The position numbers and the translations under genes are program-made. Of a stretch of DNA of 64,000 nt, positions 36,034 through 43,699 are shown in pieces. The first letter of the stretch is position 1. Each line of letters starts with the position of its first letter. The DNA is from Candidatus Binatia bacterium (lineage in GTDB: Bacteria > Desulfobacterota > Binatia > HRBIN30). The notes beneath the pieces were generated by a model, which was given only the letters and a program-made list of their open reading frames with translations, searched no databases and was not told the DNA's origin. The DNA lies in contig BPIR01000004.1 of NCBI GenBank assembly GCA_026004215.1, positions 167,183-231,182 on the forward strand, in the 5' to 3' direction.

Positions 36034-36516
36034 GTGCTCAAGGAATTCAAAGAATTTGCGATGCGCGGGAGCGTCGTGGACATGGCGGTCGGGATCATCA
36101 TGGGCGGCGCCTTCGGAACAGTGGTGAAAAGTCTGGTGGATGACGTCCTCATGCCTCCAATTGGGCTGGTAGTGGGGGGTGTGGATTACTCGAACGTGTT
36201 CTTGGTCCTCAAAGAAGGCGTCAGGCCGGGACCATACGCGGCCCTTGCGGAAGCCAAGGCTGCGGGAGCGGTGACGATCAACATCGGCGCTTTCCTGAAC
36301 AACGTGATCAGTTTTTTCATTGTGGCGTTGTCAGCGTTTCTCCTCATCCGTGGGATCAATGCGTTGCGGCGGGCACAAGAGGGTCCCACACCGTCTGCGA
36401 GCACCAAGGAGTGTGCATTTTGCACGTTGTCGGTGCCGCTCAAGGCGAGACGCTGCCCCCACTGCACGGCAGATTTGCCTTTGGGGTTCGAGCAGCAGCC
36501 TGCCCCTGAGTCATAG
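36034..36516 (+). CDS. mscL: Large-conductance mechanosensitive channel with C-terminal zinc ribbon
   Basis: A 160-residue MscL, the inner-membrane emergency valve for hypo-osmotic shock. LKEFKEFAMRGSVVDMAVGIIMGGAFGTVVKSLVDDVLMPPIGLVVGG is the N-terminal helix plus TM1, and GAFLNNVISFFIVALSAFLLIRGIN is TM2. After TM2 the usual cytoplasmic helix is followed by an added zinc-ribbon-like element, CAFCTLSVPLKARRCPHC (two CxxC pairs). The start is GTG 36034 with a strong ribosome site. The gene is probably monocistronic, with the ClC gene 77 bases downstream. Confidence 0.95.
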   Translation: MLKEFKEFAMRGSVVDMAVGIIMGGAFGTVVKSLVDDVLMPPIGLVVGGVDYSNVFLVLKEGVRPGPYAALAEAKAAGAVTINIGAFLNNVISFFIVALSAFLLIRGINALRRAQEGPTPSASTKECAFCTLSVPLKARRCPHCTADLPLGFEQQPAPES

Positions 36517-36593
36517 AACTGAGCCAGCAGCCGCAGTGGCCGAAGCTCGATTCAGGGCGGTGCAGGTTCTTCTGGGACTTGTCTCCCGCAACC

Positions 36594-36759
36594 ATGGATG
36601 ACTACGGACGGGCAATGACCGAAGACGCGGCAGGGCACTCGCAAACCGCAGTGGATGCCTCCACGGCGAGGCTGGCCCAGCGCCAGATGCGCGACTTCGT
36701 GCGGGCACACGAGTTGCGCCGCCGCCAGCTCCCGCGTGCGCTGCTAGTGGGAACCATTT
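36594..36759 (+). pseudogene. N-terminal piece of the ClC channel gene, split off by a frameshift
   Basis: From ATG 36594 the frame encodes MDDYGRAMTEDAAGHSQ... to ELRRRQLPRALLVGTI, which is a soluble ClC N-terminus plus the start of its first helix. At TTT 36757-36759 it loses the family pattern. Reading the run as two Ts instead of three joins it to GLTAVAFRLALNGAEHM in the frame of the downstream ClC gene, giving LLVGTIAGLTAVAFRLAL, a normal first ClC helix. So one extra T explains the break. Confidence 0.75.
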
Positions 36760-36774
36760 GCAGGACTGACCGCA

Positions 36775-38238
36775 GTGGCGTTCCGACTCGCATTGAACGG
36801 AGCGGAGCACATGCGGGGCGAGTTGCTGGAGTTTGTCCGTTTCCACGCCGTGTGGGCATTGCCGCTTCCTTTACTGGTTGCCGCGCTGGGCGCGGGCTCG
36901 GCGGTGTACTTGGTCCGGCGCTGGGCACCGGAAGCTTCCGGAAGCGGGATTCCTCACGTCAAAGCCGTGCTGAGTGGACTCGCCGCCTTAGCCTGGTACC
37001 GTGTGCTGCCGGTGAAGTTTTTTGGGGGTGTCATCGGCATCGGCGCGGGGCTGGCGCTCGGTCGGGAAGGGCCGACGATCCAGATGGGTGCAGCCACGGG
37101 TCGCATGGTGAGTGGGTGGTTTTCGTGTACGCCGCGAGAACGCCGCACATTGATCGCCGCCGGCGCGGGGGCTGGTTTAGCGGCGGCCTTCAATGCGCCG
37201 CTGTCGGGCCTGGTGTTTGTCCTGGAAGAGGTGCAACGAGACTTTTCGGCTGGCGTGTTCACGGTCACGCTCGTGGCTTCGGCCGTGGCAGATGTGGTGA
37301 CACGCCTACTTTTGGGGCAACTTCCCATCTTTCACGTGCGGACAGAATCCATCCCGCCATTGAACTTGTTGCCGGTTGCGTTGTTGGTGGGCGCGGTGGC
37401 CGGAATTTTGGGCGTCGCGTTCAACCAGTGCTTGTTGCGCACGTTGGACGCATTCCGACGACTGCCGCGGCAGCCCGTGTGGCTCGGCGGCGCGTTGGCC
37501 GGTCTCGTAGTCGGTGGGGTCGCGCTGCTTGCCCCCGATGCCGTCGGCGGCGGGCATCAACTCCTGGAGCGGATGCTCGAAAGCCAGCTCGGTGTGTGGC
37601 AGCTCGGACTATTTTTCGTGTTGCGATTCGTGTTGACGATGATCAGCTACGGATGCGGCGCTCCGGGCGGGATTTTCGCGCCCTTGCTCGTGTTGGGCGC
37701 CGACCTTGGCCTAATGATTGGCGAGGCGGCCCGGCACGCTTTTCCCGAGAGCAGCACGCATGCCCAAATCTTTGCCGTTGTCGGAATGGCCGCTTACTTT
37801 TCGGCAATCACGCGCGCACCCCTGACGGGCATTGTGTTGATGATCGAGATGACCGGTAACTATTCACTCGTGCTTCCGCTGCTCGGGGCTTGTCTGACCG
37901 CTTACGGCATTGCGGACTTCCTGAGAGACCGGCCGATTTACGAAGCCCTCCTCGAGCGGGACCTGCTGAGGACGGAAAAAGTGTCCCCGGATCTCGGTGG
38001 TACGCTGCTGGTCGACCTGAAAGTTAGCCCCGGTGCGCCGTTTGAAGGACGGCGGATCCGAGATCTCGGGCTCCCACCTGGTGCCATTATAATCTTGCTG
38101 CGCAGAGGACTCACCGAACAGGTGCCGACTGCAGACACACGACTGGAAGCCGGCGACTTGGTTTCTGTGGTGATCGCCCCTGAAGCCGCATCGGCATTGC
38201 CTCTCCTGCGCAAAGGTGTGGGCCTGGATGCGGCATGA
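36775..38238 (+). CDS. ClC-family chloride channel/transporter with TrkA-C-like domain (probably frameshifted at its 5' end)
   Basis: A ClC-type anion channel or chloride/proton exchanger of the inner membrane. Selectivity-filter motifs are GSGIPHVK, ALGREGPTIQMGAA (with the gating Glu) and YGCGAPGGIFAPLLVLG, and the helix AAYFSAITRAPLTGIVLMIEMTGNY is also typical. The C-terminal about 80 residues (LVDLKVSPGAPFEGRRIRDLGLPPGAIIILLRRG) form a TrkA-C/RCK-like regulatory domain instead of CBS domains. As written the frame starts at GTG 36775, but homology continues upstream in another frame to ATG 36594, so the intact gene would be 36594-38238 with one base removed near 36757. A sequencing error or a real mutation are both possible. 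Confidence 0.88.
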   Translation: MAFRLALNGAEHMRGELLEFVRFHAVWALPLPLLVAALGAGSAVYLVRRWAPEASGSGIPHVKAVLSGLAALAWYRVLPVKFFGGVIGIGAGLALGREGPTIQMGAATGRMVSGWFSCTPRERRTLIAAGAGAGLAAAFNAPLSGLVFVLEEVQRDFSAGVFTVTLVASAVADVVTRLLLGQLPIFHVRTESIPPLNLLPVALLVGAVAGILGVAFNQCLLRTLDAFRRLPRQPVWLGGALAGLVVGGVALLAPDAVGGGHQLLERMLESQLGVWQLGLFFVLRFVLTMISYGCGAPGGIFAPLLVLGADLGLMIGEAARHAFPESSTHAQIFAVVGMAAYFSAITRAPLTGIVLMIEMTGNYSLVLPLLGACLTAYGIADFLRDRPIYEALLERDLLRTEKVSPDLGGTLLVDLKVSPGAPFEGRRIRDLGLPPGAIIILLRRGLTEQVPTADTRLEAGDLVSVVIAPEAASALPLLRKGVGLDAA

Positions 38239-38401
38239 AGAAGGATCCTATGCAAAAAAGGGAACCGGCATCCGTGTCCGGTCGCCTACTCGACGTGCGA
38301 GACCGCAAAATGCACGCTGGTATCGCACTCGAGCACGCCGACAGCCACCCGAACAAGCGTTGCCTGATGGCTCTGGTCCTTTGACGCCAAATGCGGAACA
38401 G

Positions 38402-39610
38402 TCAGATTTCGTTGCCGGTGGCTCGCATGATCGCCACGCACTCGATGTGATCTGTTTGCGGGAACATATCGAAGGGCTGAATTGCCTCCACTCGGTAGCC
38501 GTGCTGTTCGAACCACTGAAGGTCTCGGATCAACGTTGCAGGATTGCAAGAAACATAGACAACCGTACGGGGGGTGAGCTGCACGATTCCCGCTCGTGTG
38601 AGTTCGTCCGCGCCCTTCCGGGGTGGGTTCAGCGTGACCACATCGATGTGGCCAAAACGTTCTTGCAGTAAGCGCACACCGTCTTGCGCAGGAAGAGTGA
38701 GAGTTCGCACGTTGTGGAACCCGTTCCATCTTGCGTTGGTGCGGGCATCTGCAGCGGCAATCGGAGATTCTTCGACCCCGATGGCCAGCTTGGCGTCTGC
38801 AGCGAGATGAAGGGTGAGCGCGCCCGCTCCGCAGTACAAATCCAGGGCAACGTCCTGAGGCGACAGCTCCGCGCCTCGCACAACATACTCGTAGATTCGC
38901 CGAGCCACGAGCACATTGGCCTGCAAAAACGCCCCAGCACGGGTTTTGAGTTTGAGGTTGCCGATCCGTTCCGCCAGGGCGTCGTCGCCAGTGATCGGCG
39001 TAAAACGCTCGCCGAAGATCACGTTGCCCGGAGATGGATTATGGTTGTGAACGACGCTGCGAACCCGCGGCAGCCGGGCCACCCGCCGCAAGAGCGAAGC
39101 GAGCGGGGCATCGGGTTCTCGCGTCGTGACCAGAATCACTTGCACCGACTTTGTCCAGCGGCTCGCGCGCACGACCAAGTAGCGCAAATCCCCGGTTTTT
39201 GTGCGTTCGTCATAGGTGGAAAGTGGGCTTTTTTCCAACAGGGGCAGCAAGCGCGCCAAGGTCTGGGTAATAAGTGGATGATGAACGGGGCAGAAGCGGA
39301 TGTCCACTACTGTGTGCGTGCCGGGGCGGAAGAGCCCGGCAATCAAGCCACGCCGGGCAGAGCGGCGCAGCACCAGTTTGGCTTGGTTTCGGTAGCCGAA
39401 CGCTTCGGGCGAGCCGACAATGGTTCCAATGTGCGGCGGGTGGGATGGCCAAGTGGAGGCAACGAGGTTCTCGAGTGCTTCCTGCTTCCAGCGAAGCTGC
39501 TCCGTGTAGGGGCGCCCTATCAAGGGGCAGCCGACGCAGCGCGGATAATGAGGGCACGGAGGTCGCTCAGCGGCTGTCCGGCTTTGTCGGCTTGCGGCGG
39601 TAGGTCCCAC
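38402..39610 (-). CDS. rlmD: 23S rRNA (uracil-5)-methyltransferase, RlmD/TrmA family
   Basis: A 402-residue SAM-dependent RNA m5U methyltransferase. The N-terminal CPHYPRCVGCPL gives three of the four Fe-S cysteines found in RlmD-type enzymes, and FCPVHH may give the fourth. FGYRNQAKL and AGAFLQANVLVARRIYEYV are family motifs. The SAM site is ALDLYCGAGALTLHLA, NPPRKGAD follows, and the catalytic cysteine is in VVYVSCNPATLIRDL; the C-terminal end has FDMFPQTDHIECVAIM. The target could be U747 or U1939, since TrmA-like and RlmCD-like proteins overlap in sequence. Its start overlaps the end of moaC by 44 bases, indicating coupling. Confidence 0.9.
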   Translation of the reverse strand: MGPTAASRQSRTAAERPPCPHYPRCVGCPLIGRPYTEQLRWKQEALENLVASTWPSHPPHIGTIVGSPEAFGYRNQAKLVLRRSARRGLIAGLFRPGTHTVVDIRFCPVHHPLITQTLARLLPLLEKSPLSTYDERTKTGDLRYLVVRASRWTKSVQVILVTTREPDAPLASLLRRVARLPRVRSVVHNHNPSPGNVIFGERFTPITGDDALAERIGNLKLKTRAGAFLQANVLVARRIYEYVVRGAELSPQDVALDLYCGAGALTLHLAADAKLAIGVEESPIAAADARTNARWNGFHNVRTLTLPAQDGVRLLQERFGHIDVVTLNPPRKGADELTRAGIVQLTPRTVVYVSCNPATLIRDLQWFEQHGYRVEAIQPFDMFPQTDHIECVAIMRATGNEI

Positions 39611-40106
39611 TGCGCCCGCCCTTCTTCTCTAGGAGGTGCACCGAGGTGATTTCGATATCCCGATCCACGGCCTTGCACATGTCGTAAACCGTGAGTGCGG
39701 CAATGGTCACGGCGACTAACGCCTCCATCTCCACACCAGTTTTGGCTTCGACCTTGACGCGGGAGCGCACTTCGATTTCGCCCGGGCCGATAGGGTCCAA
39801 GTGAACCTCGACAACGTCCAGGCCGAGCGGGTGGCATAGCGGAATCAAATCGCCCGTGCGTTTGGCCGCCATGATTCCAGCGAGCCGAGCGACAGAAAAC
39901 ACTTCACCCTTCTCGATGCGCCCCGAAACAATTCGCTCCAGGGTTTCCGGTTTCATTTGCACGACGGCGCGCGCTTGTGCCTCCCGGAGGGTAACCGGCT
40001 TGCCCCCCACATCCACCATTTTGGCCCTCCCTCGGTCGTCCAGGTGCGACAATCCTGAGGCATCCTTGCCAGTACGGGACCGGCTCAGTACAGTGTGTCT
40101 CTCCAT
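39567..40106 (-). CDS. moaC: Cyclic pyranopterin monophosphate synthase accessory protein MoaC
   Basis: MoaC acts with MoaA to convert the 3',8-cyclo-GTP intermediate to cyclic pyranopterin monophosphate in molybdenum cofactor synthesis. Motifs are [71 protein letters not shown] and KKGGRSGTY. As drawn it has 179 residues; homologous sequence starts at [12 protein letters not shown] (about residue 19), so a TTG start nearby is possible. The ATG at 40106 overlaps that of divergent trxB, which suggests that one of the starts is wrong or that mRNAs are leaderless. It is followed by rlmD with overlap. Confidence 0.93.
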   Translation of the reverse strand: MERHTVLSRSRTGKDASGLSHLDDRGRAKMVDVGGKPVTLREAQARAVVQMKPETLERIVSGRIEKGEVFSVARLAGIMAAKRTGDLIPLCHPLGLDVVEVHLDPIGPGEIEVRSRVKVEAKTGVEMEALVAVTIAALTVYDMCKAVDRDIEITSVHLLEKKGGRSGTYRRKPTKPDSR

Positions 40107-41049
40107 GACGCATTACAAAATCATCATTTTAGGCTCAGGGCCAGCGGGCCTGACTGCGGCTCTTTATGCCGCGCGGGCAAACCTCGCGCCCGTTGTCATC
40201 GAAGGCTCCCAACCGGGCGGGCAGTTGACCATCACCACCGAGGTGGAAAATTACCCCGGCTTCCCCGAGGGGCTTTTGGGTCCGGAGTTGATGGAAAGGT
40301 TCCGCAAGCAAGCGGAGCGCTTCGGTACGACGTACGTGTACGGAGACGTGACCGAAGTGAAGTTGTCGGAACACCCGTTTCGGGTGCGGACGCACAGCGA
40401 AGAAATGACGTGTGACGCACTGATCATTGCCACGGGCGCATCGGCAAAATTACTTGGGCTGGAATCGGAAAAACGCTTGATGGGTCACGGTGTGTCGGCG
40501 TGCGCCACCTGCGACGGCTTTTTTTTCAAAGGTAAGGAAGTCATCGTCGTCGGCGGTGGCGACACCGCTATGGAGGAAGCCATCTTTCTAACGAAGTTTG
40601 CCTCGCGTGTGACCGTTGTGCACCGGCGCGACGAACTGCGAGCGTCGAAAATTATGCAAGAGCGTGCTCGCCGCAACCCAAAAATTCAGTTCGTCTGGAA
40701 TTCCGTCGTCGAAGAGATTTACGGAACCGAGGACGGCAAAGCGGTCAGGGGCGTGCGGCTTCGCAACGTCAAAACCGGTCAGGCGACGGATTTTTCCTGC
40801 GAGGGTGTATTCATCGCCATCGGTCACCAGCCAAATACGCAAATTTTCCGAGGCCAATTGGAGATGGACGAGGCGGGCTACATCGTCACCCGCGGGCGAT
40901 CTACGGCGACGAGTGTCGACGGCGTTTTTGCGTGCGGGGACGTCCAGGATCCCACCTATCGGCAGGCAGTAACTGCGGCAGGCACCGGCTGCATGGCCGC
41001 GATCGACGCAGAACGCTGGCTCGAAGCCCGCACGCACCATTCGGCCTAG
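40105..41049 (+). CDS. trxB: Thioredoxin-disulfide reductase
   Basis: A 314-residue FAD/NADPH flavoenzyme that reduces thioredoxin. The FAD motif is [41 protein letters not shown] and the redox-active [14 protein letters not shown] (CATC) follow, the NADP motif is [12 protein letters not shown], and [26 protein letters not shown] is the C-terminal FAD signature. Start ATG 40105 gives the usual N-terminus. It is divergent from moaC and runs in the same direction as the efflux genes, 75 bases before the chosen czcC-like start, so it could be the first gene of that transcript. Confidence 0.96.
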   Translation: MTHYKIIILGSGPAGLTAALYAARANLAPVVIEGSQPGGQLTITTEVENYPGFPEGLLGPELMERFRKQAERFGTTYVYGDVTEVKLSEHPFRVRTHSEEMTCDALIIATGASAKLLGLESEKRLMGHGVSACATCDGFFFKGKEVIVVGGGDTAMEEAIFLTKFASRVTVVHRRDELRASKIMQERARRNPKIQFVWNSVVEEIYGTEDGKAVRGVRLRNVKTGQATDFSCEGVFIAIGHQPNTQIFRGQLEMDEAGYIVTRGRSTATSVDGVFACGDVQDPTYRQAVTAAGTGCMAAIDAERWLEARTHHSA

Positions 41050-41124
41050 CCTCCTTTCCAGGCATCTCGAAACGCGGCCACGGTGAATCCAGGCGCTTGT
41101 TTTTGCGTCTATGCCGGGCTTGTG

Positions 41125-42447
41125 ATGTCGGGAACCAGGCTGCGGTGGGCGTGGGCTTTACTTGTGGTGTGCGACTTGTTGCTGCTTGGGGAGGTGCAGC
41201 CGAGCGCCGCTCAGGCCAATGTGGACTATGGCAATGAGCAGTCGCTCGCTGAGCTCCTGTGGGAGCGGGCCGCGGAAGTGATCGAGGCGCGGGCCGCAAT
41301 TCGCCAGGGTGAAAGTGCCTATGAGCGGGCGCGCCTGTATCCGAATCCAACACTGGATGCTGCCTGGAGCACGATCCCAGTGGGACGCACGAACCCACCG
41401 GGGCTCTCCGATCGGCTCGATCGGATCCCAAATTACTCGGCGTCACTGTCCGAGCTTTTCGAAATCGGCAAGCGCGGGCCGCGCATAGCGGCGCGATCGT
41501 TCGATGTGCAGAGGCTTCGGGCAGAGGCCGAGGCGATTTTGGGCGACCGTTTCTTCGCTTTGCTCGAAGCCATTGGGCAGATCGCTGCCAATCAACGGCG
41601 CAGGGACGTCTTGGATGAGCAACTACGCGATGGCGAGGAGCTGTTGGAGCTCGATCGCGCGCGGGCGAGCCGCGGGGAAATTCCCGCTCTGGATGTGGAC
41701 GTTGCCGAAGTCGAGCAGGCACGCCTTCGTGCTCTGCGAGACAGTGCGGAAGCGGATTTGCGACGAGCGCAAGCAGACTGCAGCCGCCTGCTCGCGCTGA
41801 CGTGTCCCGAGTTTCAAACGGACGATGCCGCCGGTGACTTCTTGGCGCGTGTCTATCGGCCCGCGGCGGCGAGCCGGTATCCGGTGGAAGCAGCCCTGGA
41901 GCGGCGGCCCGATGTACGTGCCTTGCGCCTTGCAATTTCGGCCGCGGCTCAGGATGCGCAATTGGCCGCGCGGCGCGTGGTACCCGATGTCACCGTGCGG
42001 GCCGGCTACACGTATGATCCGTTTGTCGTCTCCGGCAACCAGCGCAATAGCTTGGCGCTCGGTGTCGAGGTGCCGATTCCTGCGTTTGACCGCGGACAGG
42101 CAGATCTCTTGGCCGCTCGGGCTGCTGAGTCTCGCGCTCGGGAAGCATTGCGCGTGCTCGTGGAAGGGCTACCGGCACAACTGCAGGTCGCACAGGCACA
42201 GCTCGAGTTGGCATTGCGGCGCATGAACGAACTGGACCGGGCGATCGCCAAAGCCCGCACCATGCGGGACGCTTTGGTTGAAGCGCAACACGCGGGTGGG
42301 ATTTCGGCCATCGAGGTGCTGGTTGCGCGGCGCAACTACCAAGACCTTCTGCGCGAGCGCGTGGGGGCCGACGCCGATGCGTTTTCCGCCGCCGTCAATA
42401 TTCGCAAACTCACTGGTGTCTTCCCAACCGTGCCGAAGAAGGAGTGA
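41125..42447 (+). CDS. TolC/CzcC-like outer-membrane efflux protein
   Basis: An outer-membrane factor of a tripartite efflux pump. From ATG 41125 a signal peptide (LRWAWALLVVCDLLLLGEVQPSAAQA) is followed by two long coiled-coil repeats of the OEP fold: AAIRQGESAYERARLYPNPTLDAAW, then RRPDVRALRLAISAAAQDAQLAARRVVPDVTVRAGYTYD and LGVEVPIPAFDRGQADLLAARAA, ending in the second hairpin (AGGISAIEVLVARRNYQDLL). It is about 440 residues, the usual size. GTG 41083 would add 14 residues before the signal peptide; neither start has a clear ribosome site. The membrane fusion protein starts 4 bases after the stop. Confidence 0.9.
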   Translation: MSGTRLRWAWALLVVCDLLLLGEVQPSAAQANVDYGNEQSLAELLWERAAEVIEARAAIRQGESAYERARLYPNPTLDAAWSTIPVGRTNPPGLSDRLDRIPNYSASLSELFEIGKRGPRIAARSFDVQRLRAEAEAILGDRFFALLEAIGQIAANQRRRDVLDEQLRDGEELLELDRARASRGEIPALDVDVAEVEQARLRALRDSAEADLRRAQADCSRLLALTCPEFQTDDAAGDFLARVYRPAAASRYPVEAALERRPDVRALRLAISAAAQDAQLAARRVVPDVTVRAGYTYDPFVVSGNQRNSLALGVEVPIPAFDRGQADLLAARAAESRAREALRVLVEGLPAQLQVAQAQLELALRRMNELDRAIAKARTMRDALVEAQHAGGISAIEVLVARRNYQDLLRERVGADADAFSAAVNIRKLTGVFPTVPKKE

Positions 42448-42451
42448 TGCT

Positions 42452-43681
42452 GTGAACTACGAGTCTCCCTCATCCCCGAGTCGGAACGAGCATGTCATGA
42501 ATAACGATTCATGGCTGCCGGGGGCCGAAATGGAAAGTTGGCCCCTCTGGCTCAAAGTCGGCGCGGTGGTCCTCGTTCCCGCGCTTGCCGTATTGCTTTT
42601 TCTCGTGACCCACCGGCGAGGTTCGATGGGAAAGACCGCCAGCGCTCTTCGGGTCCAGGGTTCCGTGGTGGAGGTCGCTCGAGGTGCGACTGCTCTGGGA
42701 TACGTGAAGCTCGAACGAGCTTCTTTGCAGCACGTGCTCGAACCCGAGCCGGTTGCCGGCCGCGTGGCAGTGGCGGAATCCCGCGCAGAGCCCATCGTTG
42801 CACCGCTCCCAGGGCGAGTGGACGCCGTGCCGGTGCGATTGGGGCAGCGCATCAACCCGGGGGATCGTTTGATATCGGTCCGCTCTGGGGCTGCTGTGGA
42901 TTTGCTGCACGAAATCGAAGTCTTGCAAGCTAGCGAGGCGGTACGGGCCAAAACTGTGGAGCGCCTGGAGGCACTAGTGCAACTGCGCGCCGCAGCGGAG
43001 AAAGATCTGCTGGCGGCGAGGCTCAAACTGGAAGAAGTGCGGTTGTCGCGACAAGCGGCGGAGCTCAAGCTGCGCAGCCGCCCCATGCAGGTCTCTTCCG
43101 ATGGTTCGTATTGGCTTTTGGCCCCCCGAGACGGCGTTGTCGTGGAGCGCAATGTGCTCGTTGGGGAAGAAGTGGGGCCGGATCGGGCGCAGCCGCTGTT
43201 GGTCATCGCGGACTTGAGCGAAGTGGTCGTCTCGGCGGATGTTCCAGAGCATCGTGCCACGTGGTTGCGTGCTGGCGGCCGGGCCAAGGTGCGCAGCATG
43301 GCCACTCCGGGTCGGGTTTGGGATGGAGAAATCGAATACGTGAGCGAAGTCGTGGACCCGCTGCGGCGCATGGTCAGTGTGCGCATCCGTGTGGCGAACC
43401 CGGACCATCAGTTGCGGCCCAATGCGTTCGTTCAGGTTGTCTTCGACCCGGGCGAAGGCGAAGTGGTCGTTGTCCCGGCAACGGCGGTGGTCACCGACGA
43501 CCAGCGGGCTTTTGTGTTCGTGGCCACGGGCGAGGATCCGATCGCGTTTCAGCGCCGCGACGTGACCACGGGCCGTCAAAACGAGCGTTTCGTCGAGATC
43601 TTGTCAGGGCTCAGCCCCGGGGAAGCCTACGTTGCCCATGGGGCGCACTTGCTCGCCAACGCCATTGACTTGGCCGACTGA
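42452..43681 (+). CDS. Efflux RND periplasmic adaptor (CzcB/HlyD-like membrane fusion protein)
   Basis: A 409-residue adaptor linking the RND pump to the outer-membrane channel. A membrane anchor (WLKVGAVVLVPALAVLLFLVTH) precedes a split lipoyl domain (APLPGRVDAVPVRLGQRINPGDRLISV and LLAPRDGVVVERNVLVGEEVG) around an alpha-hairpin, then beta-barrel (DLSEVVVSADVPEHRATWLRAGGRAKV) and membrane-proximal domains (VVPATAVVTDDQRAFVFVATGED). No His- or Met-rich metal site is evident. The GTG 42452 start is supported by GAAGGAG (42438-42444). It sits between the OEP gene and the RND pump gene in the usual CBA order. Confidence 0.92.
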   Translation: MNYESPSSPSRNEHVMNNDSWLPGAEMESWPLWLKVGAVVLVPALAVLLFLVTHRRGSMGKTASALRVQGSVVEVARGATALGYVKLERASLQHVLEPEPVAGRVAVAESRAEPIVAPLPGRVDAVPVRLGQRINPGDRLISVRSGAAVDLLHEIEVLQASEAVRAKTVERLEALVQLRAAAEKDLLAARLKLEEVRLSRQAAELKLRSRPMQVSSDGSYWLLAPRDGVVVERNVLVGEEVGPDRAQPLLVIADLSEVVVSADVPEHRATWLRAGGRAKVRSMATPGRVWDGEIEYVSEVVDPLRRMVSVRIRVANPDHQLRPNAFVQVVFDPGEGEVVVVPATAVVTDDQRAFVFVATGEDPIAFQRRDVTTGRQNERFVEILSGLSPGEAYVAHGAHLLANAIDLAD

Positions 43682-43699
43682 GATCCGTCTCGACCGATC

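Noticed and set aside
36579..37859. 426-codon frame overlapping the ClC gene as an independent gene
   Set aside because: Only its first 55 or so codons from ATG 36594 are ClC-like; the rest is the out-of-frame shadow of the channel.
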